Assembly: GCA_009929855.1 (NCBI GenBank)
Contig: RZZN01000021.1
Span: 1 to 64,000, forward strand
Source: Gammaproteobacteria bacterium
GTDB lineage: Bacteria; Pseudomonadota; Gammaproteobacteria; Chromatiales; Chromatiaceae
Length of the DNA: 64,000 nt
Reading direction: 5' to 3'
Shown: piece by piece, positions 30,901 to 45,426 of the stretch
Position numbering within the stretch: position 1 is the stretch's first letter
How the letters are laid out: each line of letters opens with the position of its first letter
Made by a program: the position numbers and the translations under genes
The notes under the pieces: model-generated
What the model was told of the DNA's origin: nothing
Database searches by the model: none
The model's input: only the letters and a program-made list of their open reading frames with translations

Positions 30901-31202
30901 AGACTGGCGAGGAAGGCGCCATGAATGCGCTCCGCGATGGCACGGCGCCGCTCGCGATCGATGGCCGGATCCTCTGATACTTCAGGGAGAAGACAGACTC
31001 TGATGTCTTGATCAGGCAGCCAGGCGTGGAAGAAGGCCCGAATGGGCTCGATGGTCAGCGGGAGTCGTCCGTTCAAGGCGAGGATGACTTGGTGCTCTCC
31101 GAGTCTTGTCACGATGGAGTGTGCAAGGTCGAATGCCTGCCCGAGGTCGCTTCCGAGGTGCAAAGCGATCTGCGGATCCTGCACGTCGATGAGGATGCGC
31201 AT
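27957..31202 (-). CDS. Large two-module GT4 glycosyltransferase
   Basis: The 1081-residue protein starts at ATG 31202, overlapping the upstream stop as TGATG. After an N-terminal GT-B-like half domain (about 1-240), a first GT4 module begins at VVSPFPPDRTGIADY and ends with RGETSGTLLDCLSHG, in which the second Glu of the EX7E motif is Asp. A second GT4 module (about 690-1080) starts at TGIERVARELTLALL and contains GTIEPRKAY and EGFGLPLIE, an intact EX7E. The architecture resembles WbdA-type O-polysaccharide polymerases, which make alternating linkages with separate domains. With the adjacent methyltransferase/coiled-coil protein it is probably the chain-elongating enzyme. The sugar transferred is not evident. 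Confidence 0.82.
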   Translation of the reverse strand: MRILIDVQDPQIALHLGSDLGQAFDLAHSIVTRLGEHQVILALNGRLPLTIEPIRAFFHAWLPDQDIRVCLLPEVSEDPAIDRERRRAIAERIHGAFLASLAPDLVHVCSILDLDTDEAIIGHQMLETGLPLSVSIDCMHPRTLSEGHQDKARQHLLDHPSRAAILNRASLVLTQSESMRRALIAQLGLPPSSVVNRSALLAESPDKPIGEIILHSLRQRSIRVSQAPPIIHAHSRRPRLAVVSPFPPDRTGIADYSAELLPELSRHYDIDVVVGGPDTLYGQGQGQTDYRIRNLDWLLEHASRLDRVIYHVGNAPFHAHMLQLIGEVPGILVLHDFFLGHLMHWAEASGALAHRWTTELYLSHGYSALRDRLRDRDLDRIKHEYPVNLTLVQQAIGVIVHSAYSRRLAEQWLGARIAHEWRIIPHLRAIPKETDRALARAQLGFEPHDFLICSFGFLNPNKLNLELAQAFLRSSSSQDPRCHLIFVGESPPGDYQKRLHDLISATSARNRVIFTGWVDRARYRQYLVSADLAVQLRTGSRGETSGTLLDCLSHGLATIVNANGSFAEFPSDTVWMLDDPFEQSALVEALDTLWSQPARRQELSTRALELIHSHHAPEECARGYVEAIEQLYARGKTRPPLLTRAIANLLPCQVDPVELIRLSRMLDIDLPSSEPHRHLYLDITATCANDLKTGIERVARELTLALLEAPPKGFRVEPVYLQRTATGWQYRHAHRYTLGLLGCASDVLDDEPLEPRPGDLLLGLDYSGDRMTQAAHCGLYTDYRNRGVRVFFMVHDLLPIRRPEVFPPNATQPFANWLEMVSTLDGAVCVSRTVAEDLGSWQREVGLDWSHRRPFSLAWSHHGADFRAIEPNDDAAQNASSLDQLIESRPTFLMVGTIEPRKAYRQVIDAFTHLWETGRDVNLFIVGKEGWCDLPDSSRRDIPATIDALLGHPQLNRRLFWLAGISDAHLETLYSRASCLIAASLGEGFGLPLIEAAQHGIALIVRDIPVFREVVGDHAFYFTASTAQDLSQAIEQWLALYRDNAHPRSAGMPWLTWRESASRLMLALDLDPAQESARRVG

Positions 31203-33043
31203 CAAGACTTCTCGTCGGGTTGATTCGCCATGTTGCGTGTGAGGTCGCGATAGATCTGCCGCGCCCGTGGCGTCAGCTCGGACAGATCGGGCTGATCCGA
31301 GTCGGATTGGTCAGAGCGGATTGGCGCGATGCTGAAGATCGGCATGCCGGGAGCCAAGCCACGACCGCGGGCGAATTGGATGAGCCAGTCATGAAGACCA
31401 GGATAGCGCAGCAGCCGGTGGTTGATGCGATCGCTCAGAGCCTGGTTGCGCAGCACGGCTTTCATCATGGCCGCGAGTGGACGAGAGACCAGGATCTCGG
31501 TCCAGAAATGGACGAGACGAATGGTGCCTTGCCTGAGCATCCTCAGTGCGCTGATCCCTAGAGCGGCGACCCAGCGCACCGGCGCCGTGATACGCCAAGA
31601 CCAGCTCTGACGCAGGGCCCGTCGCTCGGCATCGAAACACTCGGCCGCTTCACGCCATCGATCCCTGTTGGACGTGAGCTCGGTGATCTTGGCCTGTTGC
31701 GCCTGTGTGATGTCATCCAACTCGGCGATACGATTGGATCGATCGGCCAGCCGGGTGGCGAGCTCAGAATGTTCTTGCTCGAGCGTTGCGATTCGCTGCT
31801 GGTGCTGCTTGGCGTTGGCCTCGGCGACCGCCGCACGTTGCGTCTGCGCGGCGACTTGCGCACGAGCCGCTTCGATGTGCTGCCGCAGCTCGGCCGCCTG
31901 CGCCTCGACAGTCGCGGTCTGTCTCCGCTGCACGCCGGCTTGCTGCTCGGCTATGGCGGCTTGTGCTTGCAGCTCGGCAACATAGGCCTCGGCCGTATCG
32001 GCTCGCTGAGCATGGGTGGCAGCGAGAGCCTCGGCGGCGTCGGCACGCTGCGTCTGGGCCAAGGCCTGTGCCGCGGCACTCTCGGAGCGCTGTCTCTGCT
32101 CGCTCAACTCGGAGTTGGCCTGCTCGATCTGCAGGTCCTGGCGAGCGAGTCGAGCACGATTTCGCTCGACCTCGGCCGTTGTATCGAGCAGCCGGTTGTT
32201 CAAGCTCTCGATTTGCGCGAGTGCTCCATGCAGACTGTCAGCGGTGGTTTCAATGGTGCCGATCCGTTGCTCGAGTGCGTTGAAGCGATGACGCAGCGTG
32301 GCATCGTAACGCTCGGCCAGATCATTCAACTGAATTCCATGGTTTTGTCCAAACGCGGATGCGAATGGCGAGAGCACTTCAGGGGCTGCCCGTTTTTGAG
32401 CGATCACGGCATAGTCAGGGCTCACACCTCTGAACACGTCGAACAAAGCGATCGTTTGCTTGACGTGTAGTCCGTGAGGTTCCTGCAAGCGAAGGATCTC
32501 GACACGCTCGAATCCGTGGTACTCGGCCAGAAAGGACAACAGGGGAGGAGGCAATGGCCGTTCATGGGTTGGATCGAGATAGAAATCACTTGTTCCGACA
32601 ATCAGATTTTCCGGGTTGGGTGTTTCGAGAATCAGTAAGCCACCAGGCTTCAGGATGCGCAGTCCCTCCAGGATGACTGATTGCAGACTCGCAAAGTCAA
32701 TATGCTCGACGAAATGAAAGCCTGATAGGATCCAGTGCGAGTCATCGGGGACTCGCTTCAAATAGGCCAAGGCATCATGCTGGGTTGCATCGAGTCCGCG
32801 TCTTTGGCATTCAGCGACCATGTTCGCGTCAAGATCGACGCCAGTCGCGTCAAAACCCTGTTCCTGGAGAAGCTCGAGCCATTCACCGCGACCACAGCCA
32901 AGATCGAGCGCGCTGCATGCGTCAGCGATCCGCTGGATCGGCTCGATGAAGGGGAGATAGACGTGCAGTCGATCCTTGATCAGTTCTCGAGATCCGCGAT
33001 GACGATCCTCGAAGGCATAATAGAAACCCTGGGAGCTGGTCAT
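31202..33043 (-). CDS. Methyltransferase/coiled-coil protein, WbdD-like chain terminator
   Basis: The protein has 613 residues from ATG 33043, chosen because AAGG lies 6 bases upstream; an ATG at 33103 would add 20 basic residues. Residues 1-220 form a SAM methyltransferase with FEDRHRGSRELIKDRL, LDLGCGRGEW (47-56) and FVEHIDF. Residues about 236-475 are an almost uninterrupted Ala/Gln/Glu/Arg-rich coiled coil. The tail holds LRQSWSWRITAPVRWV (478-492) and a hydrophobic/amphipathic segment that may bind the membrane. In the E. coli WbdD system a methyltransferase caps the O-polysaccharide and its coiled coil acts as a length ruler for WbdA. No kinase domain is visible here, as in methyl-only capping systems. 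The neighbouring glycosyltransferase and Wzt/Wzm support this role. Confidence 0.8.
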   Translation of the reverse strand: MTSSQGFYYAFEDRHRGSRELIKDRLHVYLPFIEPIQRIADACSALDLGCGRGEWLELLQEQGFDATGVDLDANMVAECQRRGLDATQHDALAYLKRVPDDSHWILSGFHFVEHIDFASLQSVILEGLRILKPGGLLILETPNPENLIVGTSDFYLDPTHERPLPPPLLSFLAEYHGFERVEILRLQEPHGLHVKQTIALFDVFRGVSPDYAVIAQKRAAPEVLSPFASAFGQNHGIQLNDLAERYDATLRHRFNALEQRIGTIETTADSLHGALAQIESLNNRLLDTTAEVERNRARLARQDLQIEQANSELSEQRQRSESAAAQALAQTQRADAAEALAATHAQRADTAEAYVAELQAQAAIAEQQAGVQRRQTATVEAQAAELRQHIEAARAQVAAQTQRAAVAEANAKQHQQRIATLEQEHSELATRLADRSNRIAELDDITQAQQAKITELTSNRDRWREAAECFDAERRALRQSWSWRITAPVRWVAALGISALRMLRQGTIRLVHFWTEILVSRPLAAMMKAVLRNQALSDRINHRLLRYPGLHDWLIQFARGRGLAPGMPIFSIAPIRSDQSDSDQPDLSELTPRARQIYRDLTRNMANQPDEKS

Positions 33044-33459
33044 CTGCATCCTTGGTTGACGTCTGCGCTGGGATCGGGTGGGGTTGGTCGTCTTTGATTT
33101 CATGAATCGTTTCGGTCATCAGCTCGACTGTCGTGGCTGGGGATTGGCATTGGTTTGGATACGGAGTCAGTGCGATCCATCATGTGCCGATGATCAAGAC
33201 TCGGGTCATTGCGGCCGCGGCGAGCCGATGACGAGAGCTCACCTCTCGAAGCAGTGACGCTCGAGGCCATGAGCGCATCTGGCAACGAGCATGGTGACGT
33301 CCACTATGATCCAGGCATGGGATGCGCCTTGGCCGCGGCCGCATGCTGATGTGCGTGTCATTTGACTTGTTCGGTGTCATTCCGTGGTCTTCCATGGCCG
33401 ATGACTCAACTTGGCCCATCGGATTCCGGCCGATGGCATGATCAAGGACGCGCATTCCT
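33044..33459. other. Gap within the polysaccharide locus
   Basis: The 416 bases between the WbdD-like gene and wzt hold no convincing gene. Short open frames lack family features. The gap is unusual in a cluster that otherwise overlaps, and could hold a promoter or a decayed gene. Confidence 0.5.
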
Positions 33460-34674
33460 TCACTCTTCCACGATGACTTCAGGCGGGATCCAGTTGACGC
33501 CGATGAAATAGTCGCGGTCGATGTTGATCACATTGAAGATGAGCGCGAGATCGCGCCATTCATAGTTTGCGGCCAAGTGGTTGTCCTGGGTGTGCAACGC
33601 GGTCGAGATCGAATAGGAGCCTGGTCCGAGGTTGGCGGGAAAGGCGAAGACATAGGTCCGTCGATCACCAGGGAGCAGGTTGGTGATGGGCTCTCCAAGG
33701 TGATAGGTGTTGGTGCCGAACACGGTCTGGCCGAGGCGATCCTTGATCATATATCCCAGGGTCAGCTCGGGGAGCTCCTGGTAGGCCTGGATCTGGATCT
33801 TCAAGCGCAGCGCTTGACCGACATTGACGAATTCGATCGCGCGATCCTGCTCATCGAGCAGCGTCACCGACTCGACACGGGCCTCGCCCGTGCCTGAACG
33901 TGTCACCGCGCGTCCATCTTGCAGTCGCCCGACCTCGACCGTGGCGTTCTCCTTTTCGGCGATGATCGCATTGTAGAAATCCATGACCTCCATGGGTGGG
34001 CCGTCCCTGATCACCACGCCATCCTCCAAAAGGATCGCCCGGTCGCAGAGTGTCTGAATCGCACTTTTGTCATGCGATACGATCAAGAGTGTCGTCCCTT
34101 GCTCTCTGAAACGTCGGATTCTTGCGAAACACTTGTGCTGAAAATAGGCATCGCCCACTGCCAGTGCCTCGTCGACGATCAGAACATCCGGTCGCACGGC
34201 CGTGGCCACGCTGAAGGCCAGGCGCATCTGCATCCCGCTGGAATAGGTGCGCACCGTGCGGTCGATATATTCACCGATCTCGGCGAAGTCCTCGATCTCG
34301 CCGAAACGCGTGCCGATCTCCTCCCGATGCAGCCCCAGGAGCTGGCCCGCGATCAAGACATTCTGGCGCCCAGTGAAATCGGGATGGAATCCCATGCCAA
34401 GCTCCAGGAGTGCCGCGATTCTGCCGTCGACCCGCACCTCGCCGCTGCTCGGGCGAGTGGTTCCAGTGATGATCTTCAGCAGCGTGCTCTTGCCCGCGCC
34501 ATTGACCCCGACGATGCCGACCGATTCGCCGGGCTCGACCCTGAAGTTGATATCGCGCAGCACCCAGGTCTTCTCGTGGCGAGGGTGACCGGTGAGCCAT
34601 TCCAATGTGCGTGCCCATTTTCCAGGATAACGCTTGTAGGCCTTGCTGAGGTTGGCAACGACGAGCACGCCCAT
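33460..34674 (-). CDS. wzt: O-polysaccharide ABC transporter ATP-binding protein Wzt
   Basis: The 404-residue protein combines an ATPase domain with a carbohydrate-binding tail. The Walker A is GVNGAGKST, the signature is YSSGMQMRLAF, and Walker B is VLIVDEALAVGD, followed by the switch His in IVSHD. Residues about 240-404 match the beta-sandwich binding domain of Wzt-type transporters (RVESVTLLDEQ, LGYMIKDRLGQTVFGTNT, GSYSISTALH). Such tails recognise the capped, finished polymer before export, which fits the WbdD-like gene downstream. ATG 34674 overlaps the wzm stop (TGATG). Confidence 0.93.
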   Translation of the reverse strand: MGVLVVANLSKAYKRYPGKWARTLEWLTGHPRHEKTWVLRDINFRVEPGESVGIVGVNGAGKSTLLKIITGTTRPSSGEVRVDGRIAALLELGMGFHPDFTGRQNVLIAGQLLGLHREEIGTRFGEIEDFAEIGEYIDRTVRTYSSGMQMRLAFSVATAVRPDVLIVDEALAVGDAYFQHKCFARIRRFREQGTTLLIVSHDKSAIQTLCDRAILLEDGVVIRDGPPMEVMDFYNAIIAEKENATVEVGRLQDGRAVTRSGTGEARVESVTLLDEQDRAIEFVNVGQALRLKIQIQAYQELPELTLGYMIKDRLGQTVFGTNTYHLGEPITNLLPGDRRTYVFAFPANLGPGSYSISTALHTQDNHLAANYEWRDLALIFNVINIDRDYFIGVNWIPPEVIVEE

Positions 34675-35477
34675 CACAGCTCATCCACGAGCTCGCCGAC
34701 TCGACTCAAGAAGAAGCGCGCGCCGATGAGCAGCAGCGCGATGGTGATGAGCGTCAGTGGCAGCAAAGCGGCGAAATTGGGCCACTCATGCGTGAGAAAC
34801 AGACCTTGATAGCTCTCGATCAGCGGCTCCAATGGGTTGAGACGCATCATCTCCTGGACCGATGGTGGAAGGATCGTCTTGGTGTAGACGATTGGCGTGA
34901 GCCAGAACCAAAAGTGCAGCACCACGCTGGTGAGTTGTCCGATATCGCGAAAGAAGACATTGAGCGTGCCGAGCAGGATACCCAGTCCGACGGTGAAAAG
35001 GACCTGCAAGGCGACCAATGGGATGAGCGCCAACAACAGCCAGCCGGGCCAATGGCCGATGATGGCGAGGAACAGGAGATAGAGCGCGAGGATGATGGCG
35101 AAGTTGATCAGTGCCGTCAGGGTCACGATGGCGGGCAAACAGATCCTTGGGAAGTTGGACTTTTTGATCAGGTTGCCATGCTCGATGAAGACATTGGTCA
35201 TGCGCTGGAGCATCTCGCTGAACAGTGTCCAGGTGATGATGCCGGCACAGATATAGATGCTGAAGGCGAACGGCTGCTGTTCCTGTCCGGGCAGGGTGGC
35301 GCGCATGAGTTGGCTGAAGATCACCGTGTAGATCACGATCATGGCCAGTGGATTGGCCACCGACCAGATGGCGCCCAGGAGTGATTCACGGTAGCGCGCG
35401 CTGAACTCACGCGCCACGCTGCTCCAGACGAAGCCGCGATAGGTCCAGAGGGCCCTGAACATGATCAGGTCGGGCAT
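34674..35477 (-). CDS. wzm: O-polysaccharide ABC transporter permease Wzm
   Basis: The 267-residue ABC-2 type permease has six predicted helices. REFSARYRESLLGAIWSVANPL and ILLGTLNVFFRDIGQL are typical of Wzm/TagG/RfbA permeases. It pairs with Wzt in the inner membrane to export the undecaprenyl-linked polymer. wzm and wzt overlap, so they are co-translated. Confidence 0.93.
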   Translation of the reverse strand: MPDLIMFRALWTYRGFVWSSVAREFSARYRESLLGAIWSVANPLAMIVIYTVIFSQLMRATLPGQEQQPFAFSIYICAGIITWTLFSEMLQRMTNVFIEHGNLIKKSNFPRICLPAIVTLTALINFAIILALYLLFLAIIGHWPGWLLLALIPLVALQVLFTVGLGILLGTLNVFFRDIGQLTSVVLHFWFWLTPIVYTKTILPPSVQEMMRLNPLEPLIESYQGLFLTHEWPNFAALLPLTLITIALLLIGARFFLSRVGELVDEL

Positions 35478-35523
35478 GGATGACTCGGGTCTGTCCAGGT
35501 CTCAGCCGAGGCGCGGCGTCTCC

Positions 35524-36615
35524 TCATTCATGACGATCGTAGGCATGGAAGCCATGTCGCTTGATCAGCTCATCACGCTCGGCCGCCTTGAGGTCCTCGC
35601 GCACCATCTCGCTCACCAGCTCGGCGAAGCTGATCTTGGGTTGCCAGCCGAGCTGCTGTCTAGCCTTGCTCGCATCACCCAGGAGGCTCTCGACTTCGGT
35701 CGGGCGGAAGTAGCGCGGATCCACCGCGACGCGGCACAGACCGCTGTCATCATAGCCCTTTTCATCGATGCCTTGGCCGCGCCAGCGCAGCCTCATGCCG
35801 AGCTCGGCGGCGGCGAGCTCGACGAATGAACGGACACTGTGCTGCTCACCGGTGGCGATCACGTAGTCCTGCGCCTGCTCTTGTTGGAGCATCAGCCATT
35901 GCATCTGCACATAATCTCGCGCATGTCCCCAATCGCGCCGCGCGTCGAGATTGCCCAGATAGAGACATTCCTGGAGGCCAAGCTTGATGCGGGCGAGCGC
36001 GCGGGTGATCTTGCGCGTGACGAAGGTCTCGCCCCGCAAGGGGCTTTCGTGATTGAACAGGATGCCGTTGCAGGCGTAGATCCCGTAGGCCTCGCGATAG
36101 TTGATGGTGATCCAGTAGGCGTAGAGCTTGGCGACGGCATAGGGGCTGCGCGGGTAGAAGGGGGTGCGCTCGGTCTGGGGAACCTCTTGAACCAAACCAT
36201 AGAGCTCGGAGGTGGAGGCCTGGTAGTAGCGTGTCTTGCGCTCCAGGCCGAGAATCCGAATCGCTTCCAAGAGACGCAGTGCGCCAAGCGCATCCGAGTT
36301 TGCGGTGTATTCGGGCTCTTCGAAGGAGACCGCGACATGACTCTGTGCCGCGAGGTTGTAGAGCTCGTCGGGTTGAGTCTGTTGCAGGATGCGGATCAGG
36401 CTGCTGGAGTCGGTCAGATCGCCGTGGTGCAGGATGAGACGCCGATCCGGCACGTGCGGATCCTGATAGAGATGGTCGATCCGGTCGGTGTTGAAGAGTG
36501 ATGAGCGGCGCTTGATCCCGTGGACGACATAGCCTTTCTCGAGTAATAGCTCGGCCAGATAGGCGCCGTCTTGTCCAGTGATGCCAGTGATGAGCGCGAC
36601 TTTTGGCGGCGACAC
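35524..36615 (-). CDS. gmd: GDP-mannose 4,6-dehydratase
   Basis: The 363-residue SDR enzyme converts GDP-D-mannose to GDP-4-keto-6-deoxymannose, the precursor of GDP-D-rhamnose and GDP-L-fucose. [13 protein letters not shown] is the NAD(P) site, STSELYG carries the catalytic Ser/Thr-Glu region, and [12 protein letters not shown] holds the YxxxK pair. The start is GTG at 36615 with AGGAG 9 bases upstream. No Rmd or Fcl reductase follows in the window, so the final deoxysugar is not determined here. It lies 46 bases upstream of wzm on the same strand. Confidence 0.95.
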   Translation of the reverse strand: MSPPKVALITGITGQDGAYLAELLLEKGYVVHGIKRRSSLFNTDRIDHLYQDPHVPDRRLILHHGDLTDSSSLIRILQQTQPDELYNLAAQSHVAVSFEEPEYTANSDALGALRLLEAIRILGLERKTRYYQASTSELYGLVQEVPQTERTPFYPRSPYAVAKLYAYWITINYREAYGIYACNGILFNHESPLRGETFVTRKITRALARIKLGLQECLYLGNLDARRDWGHARDYVQMQWLMLQQEQAQDYVIATGEQHSVRSFVELAAAELGMRLRWRGQGIDEKGYDDSGLCRVAVDPRYFRPTEVESLLGDASKARQQLGWQPKISFAELVSEMVREDLKAAERDELIKRHGFHAYDRHE

Positions 36616-36836
36616 GTGTGTTGACTCCTGTGAAGTGTCAGGCGAGTGCTGGGCGTTTGGCCAAGGTCATCCTTGGGATCCCTGAGCGTCGGCCGGCAAG
36701 GCTCTGCCTGTGAAGGTCATTGGATGGCGGCCGTTCCGACCCGCTGGGGCGCTGTGTCAGCTTCGCTCGGCGCCGAGCGTTGATTGCGCGGACTGGGCTG
36801 AATTGTCGCCGACTGGTTTGGGTGAGGCAAATCGTT

Positions 36837-38905
<2,069 letters not shown>

Positions 38906-38915
38906 GGCGGGCTGG

Positions 38916-42301
<3,386 letters not shown>

Positions 42302-42393
42302 GCGGGATCCTCCTAGGGTCTGGGCCGAGTGCTGCATGGGCACTCGATTGGTTGGGGCTCAGTCGGTGCGCCTCGCGGGCGAGCCCGCCACGC

Positions 42394-43278
42394 TCATGCG
42401 CCGATCAAGCGCAGCTCGGCCTCGCGGTACTTCGCGGCGGTCCGCTCGATGATGTCCTCAGGCAGGGTCGGGCCGGGCGCTGTCTTGTCCCAATCGAGCG
42501 TTTCGAGATAATCGCGGACGAACTGTTTGTCGAAGCTCGGCGGGCTGGTGCCTGGGCGATACTGGTCGGCGGGCCAGAAGCGCGAGGAGTCGGGGGTGAG
42601 CACCTCGTCGATCAGATGGAGCCGACCGGCTTCGTCCAGGCCGAATTCGAGCTTGGTGTCGGCGATGATGATCCCCCGTGACAGGGCATACTCGGCGGAT
42701 TCACGATAGATGGCGAGACTGATCTGGCGGACCTGTTCGGCGAGTGTCAGGCCAAGCAGACCGACGGTGTGATCGAAGTCGACATTCTCGTCGTGACCGC
42801 CGATCTCGGCCTTGGTCGAGGGTGTGTAGATGGGTTCCGGGAGTCGGTCGGCCTGACGCAGACCAGGCGGCAGGGCGATCCCGCAGATCGACCCGTGGGA
42901 CTGATAATCCTTCCAGCCCGAGCCGATCAGATAACCGCGGACGATCGCCTCGATTGGCAGCGGCATGAATCGACGCACGACCATGGCGCGATCGCCGATC
43001 TCGGCGAGCTGCGCCGGATCATCGATGACGTCCGCGACCGCGATATGGGCGAGGTGATTGGGGATCAGCCGGGCGGTGCGGCCGAGCCAGAAACGCGAGA
43101 GGCGGGTCAGGATCTCGCCCTTGCCGGGGATCGGCTGGGGCAGCACGACATCGAACGCGGAGAGCCGATCGCTCGCCACGATCAGCAGATGCTCCGGGTC
43201 GACCTCATAGAGGTCACGGACCTTGCCGCGACCGATCAGACGAAGATGGGTGAGATTGGAGCGATAGAGTGCGGTCAT
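42394..43278 (-). CDS. purC: Phosphoribosylaminoimidazole-succinocarboxamide synthase
   Basis: PurC joins CAIR and aspartate in purine synthesis. The 294-residue sequence has [44 protein letters not shown] and [12 protein letters not shown], the eukaryote-like long PurC form found in many proteobacteria. It is encoded separately from guaB but in the same orientation, near other purine genes. Confidence 0.96.
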   Translation of the reverse strand: MTALYRSNLTHLRLIGRGKVRDLYEVDPEHLLIVASDRLSAFDVVLPQPIPGKGEILTRLSRFWLGRTARLIPNHLAHIAVADVIDDPAQLAEIGDRAMVVRRFMPLPIEAIVRGYLIGSGWKDYQSHGSICGIALPPGLRQADRLPEPIYTPSTKAEIGGHDENVDFDHTVGLLGLTLAEQVRQISLAIYRESAEYALSRGIIIADTKLEFGLDEAGRLHLIDEVLTPDSSRFWPADQYRPGTSPPSFDKQFVRDYLETLDWDKTAPGPTLPEDIIERTAAKYREAELRLIGA

Positions 43279-43473
43279 GAGGTGTCGTCCAGGCCCAGGG
43301 TGGACACTAGTATAGCGGTTTGAGACAGTGATAGGGGGCGGGCGCGGGAGTCAGGGGCAGAGGCAGTGTGCGGTTGGACGCAGGTCGCTGCGAGCGGCCA
43401 GAACGCCAAAGCCCACATCCGTTGAGTCTCCCAAGTGGTGAGCGGCGCAATCCGATGCACGAGGAGTCGACGA

Positions 43474-43592
43474 GATCATCCATGAATCACCAAGCGATGC
43501 TGTTTTTCCGTTCGATCGTCATTCTGCTCGGGCTGACGACCTTGCTCGGATGTGGCTCCAATGCTTTCCGCTCCGGATCATCCATGAATCAC
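43474..43592 (+). repeat. In-frame insertion with 17-bp direct repeats carrying an MltB-like lipoprotein signal
   Basis: GATCATCCATGAATCAC occurs at 43474-43490 and again at 43576-43592, exactly 102 bases (34 codons) apart. Between them, 43497-43577 matches 44252-44332, the start of mltB, at 71 of 81 positions. Both encode MLFFR...GLTTLLGC, a lipoprotein signal with lipobox LLGC. The segment is in frame with ridA. It looks like a duplicated signal sequence placed upstream of ridA by recombination. Confidence 0.85.
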
Positions 43593-43610
43593 GACTGGAG
43601 TCACCAGCAG

Positions 43611-44018
43611 ATGTCCAAGACCATCATCAAGACCGATCAGGCCCCGGAAGCGATCGGCACCTATTCACAAGCCGTGCGAGTCGGAGAGACCGTCTATCTG
43701 TCGGGTCAGATCCCCCTGATTCCCCAGACCATGGTGCTGGTCACGGGCGACATGGAGGCCGAGATCCGACAGGTCTTCGAGAATCTGCGTGCGGTCGCGC
43801 AAGCCGCCGGTGGGGGACTCGATGATGTCGTGAAGCTCAATGTCTTCTTGACCGATCTGAGCCACTTTCCGCTCGTCAATCAGGTGATGGCCGACTACTT
43901 CGGCGAGCCCTATCCGGCTCGCGCCGCGATCGGCGTGGCGGCCCTTCCCAAGGGTGCGCGGGTCGAGATGGACGCGGTGATGGTCGCGGCTGCTCCGCTG
44001 GCGTCCGGAGCGCGGTGA
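43611..44018 (+). CDS. ridA: RidA family enamine/imine deaminase, possible lipoprotein form
   Basis: RidA hydrolyses reactive 2-aminoacrylate-type enamines. The 135-residue core [20 protein letters not shown] to [14 protein letters not shown] is canonical and has the catalytic Arg region ([15 protein letters not shown]). GGAG lies about 10 bases before ATG 43611. The frame is open upstream with starts at 43482, 43497 and 43584. Translation from 43482 or 43497 would give a lipoprotein precursor with [19 protein letters not shown]. Whether RidA here is cytosolic, lipid-anchored or both cannot be decided from sequence; the upstream starts lack a clear ribosome site. Confidence 0.9.
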   Translation: MSKTIIKTDQAPEAIGTYSQAVRVGETVYLSGQIPLIPQTMVLVTGDMEAEIRQVFENLRAVAQAAGGGLDDVVKLNVFLTDLSHFPLVNQVMADYFGEPYPARAAIGVAALPKGARVEMDAVMVAAAPLASGAR

Positions 44019-44251
44019 GCGGCAAGGGTGCCGCCGGGTGCTCGTCTGGCATGTTGCACTCGGGTCGGATGAACGACGGGGCGTAGCGACCGAGCGGTGA
44101 TCGTGACGATGGCCGCGATAGCCGCTCACCACTTGGCGCCGCGGCCGTCATGTCGCCCCTGGTATACTCCAGGCAACTCATTGTTCGCTTTACTGGGTTC
44201 GCCTTCTGGCCAATCCTCCTCCCCATTCACTCTTGACGATCGAGATCATTG

Positions 44252-45406
44252 ATGCTGTTTTTCCGTTTGATGGTCATTCTGTTCGGACTGACGACCTTGC
44301 TCGGGTGTGGCTCCACCACTTCCCGCTCCGGTGATGCCGCTGGCGTCTCGTCCTCCCGGCTCGTGCCAGCATCTGGCTCGACGCGTGTGGATGGTGACTT
44401 TGCCGGTTATGCCGCGACTTCTGAGTTCATCCAGCGCATGCAGCGACACGGCTTCAGTCCGAGCGAGGTCGCGACGGTGCTCTCTGGCGCCAAGCGCGAG
44501 CAATGGATCATCGACGCCATGAACCGGCAGGCCCCGCGCCCCAGTACCGGACCGACCGGGGCGTGGGTGCGCTATCGGGCCAAGTTCCTGACCGAGGACA
44601 ATATTGCCAACGGTGTCCGGTTCTGGCAGCGCAATGAGGCGGCCCTCGAGCGGGCGTCGGCGCGCTACGGTGTCCCGCCCGAGTACATCGTGGCCATCAT
44701 CGGTGTCGAGACGCGCTATGGTGGGTATATCGGCAAGACGCGCATCATCGATGCCTTGGCCACGCTGGCCTTTGCCTATCCGCGTCGTGCCGAGTATTTC
44801 ACCAGCGAGCTCGAGTCTTTCCTGATCATGGCGCGCGATGAGGGTGTCGATCCGTTCGGCCCGCGGGGGTCTTACGCCGGTGCCATGGGGTTGGGTCAAT
44901 TCATGCCGACGAGCTTCCGTGACTATGCGGTGGACTTCGATGGCGACGGTGATCGGGATCTCTGGAGCCCAGTCGATGCGATCGGGAGCGTGGCCAATTA
45001 TTTCCGCTCACACGGCTGGCGAGCGGGCGAGCCGGTGGCGGTCCGGGCGCGGGTCGAGCCGGGGGCTGATCCCGGGTCGATGAAGACTGGATTCGATACC
45101 CGTTATGGAGTGCGCGAGCTGGCCGGCCGTGGGATCACCTCGACGGGCACGCCGCGCGGGCCCAGCCAGGCGAGCCTGCTGCGTTTGGATGTCGGCACCA
45201 GTTACGAGTACTGGCTCGGTTTCAACAACTTCTACACCATCACCCGTTACAACCACAGCACCTATTACGCGATGGCCGTGCATCATCTCGCTCAGGCGAT
45301 CCGCGCCCGCATGGCTGGCGCCGGGGGTGTGCGGGTGTCCGATGCGTCGCGCACTCCGACCGAATCCGACCCCGGTCGGCGAGTGTCCCTTCGGCTGGCC
45401 GGTTGA
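44252..45406 (+). CDS. mltB: Membrane-bound lytic murein transglycosylase B
   Basis: The 384-residue lipoprotein cleaves peptidoglycan glycan strands. The signal [19 protein letters not shown] has its lipid-attachment Cys at 19. The catalytic Glu lies in IIGVETRYGG; GAMGLGQFMPTSFRDYAVDFDGDGDRDLW and FNNFYTITRYNHSTYYAMAV are SltB/MltB signatures. The start at ATG 44252 is chosen over a TTG three bases upstream. Part of its 5' end is duplicated in front of ridA. Confidence 0.93.
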   Translation: MLFFRLMVILFGLTTLLGCGSTTSRSGDAAGVSSSRLVPASGSTRVDGDFAGYAATSEFIQRMQRHGFSPSEVATVLSGAKREQWIIDAMNRQAPRPSTGPTGAWVRYRAKFLTEDNIANGVRFWQRNEAALERASARYGVPPEYIVAIIGVETRYGGYIGKTRIIDALATLAFAYPRRAEYFTSELESFLIMARDEGVDPFGPRGSYAGAMGLGQFMPTSFRDYAVDFDGDGDRDLWSPVDAIGSVANYFRSHGWRAGEPVAVRARVEPGADPGSMKTGFDTRYGVRELAGRGITSTGTPRGPSQASLLRLDVGTSYEYWLGFNNFYTITRYNHSTYYAMAVHHLAQAIRARMAGAGGVRVSDASRTPTESDPGRRVSLRLAG

Positions 45407-45426
45407 GTGGATCCGCCGCGGGTGGG

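Noticed and set aside
36764-36779. Palindrome CGCTCGGCGCCGAGCG as a terminator of tadA
   Set aside because: There is no T-run in either direction; it is short and could be chance in GC-rich DNA.
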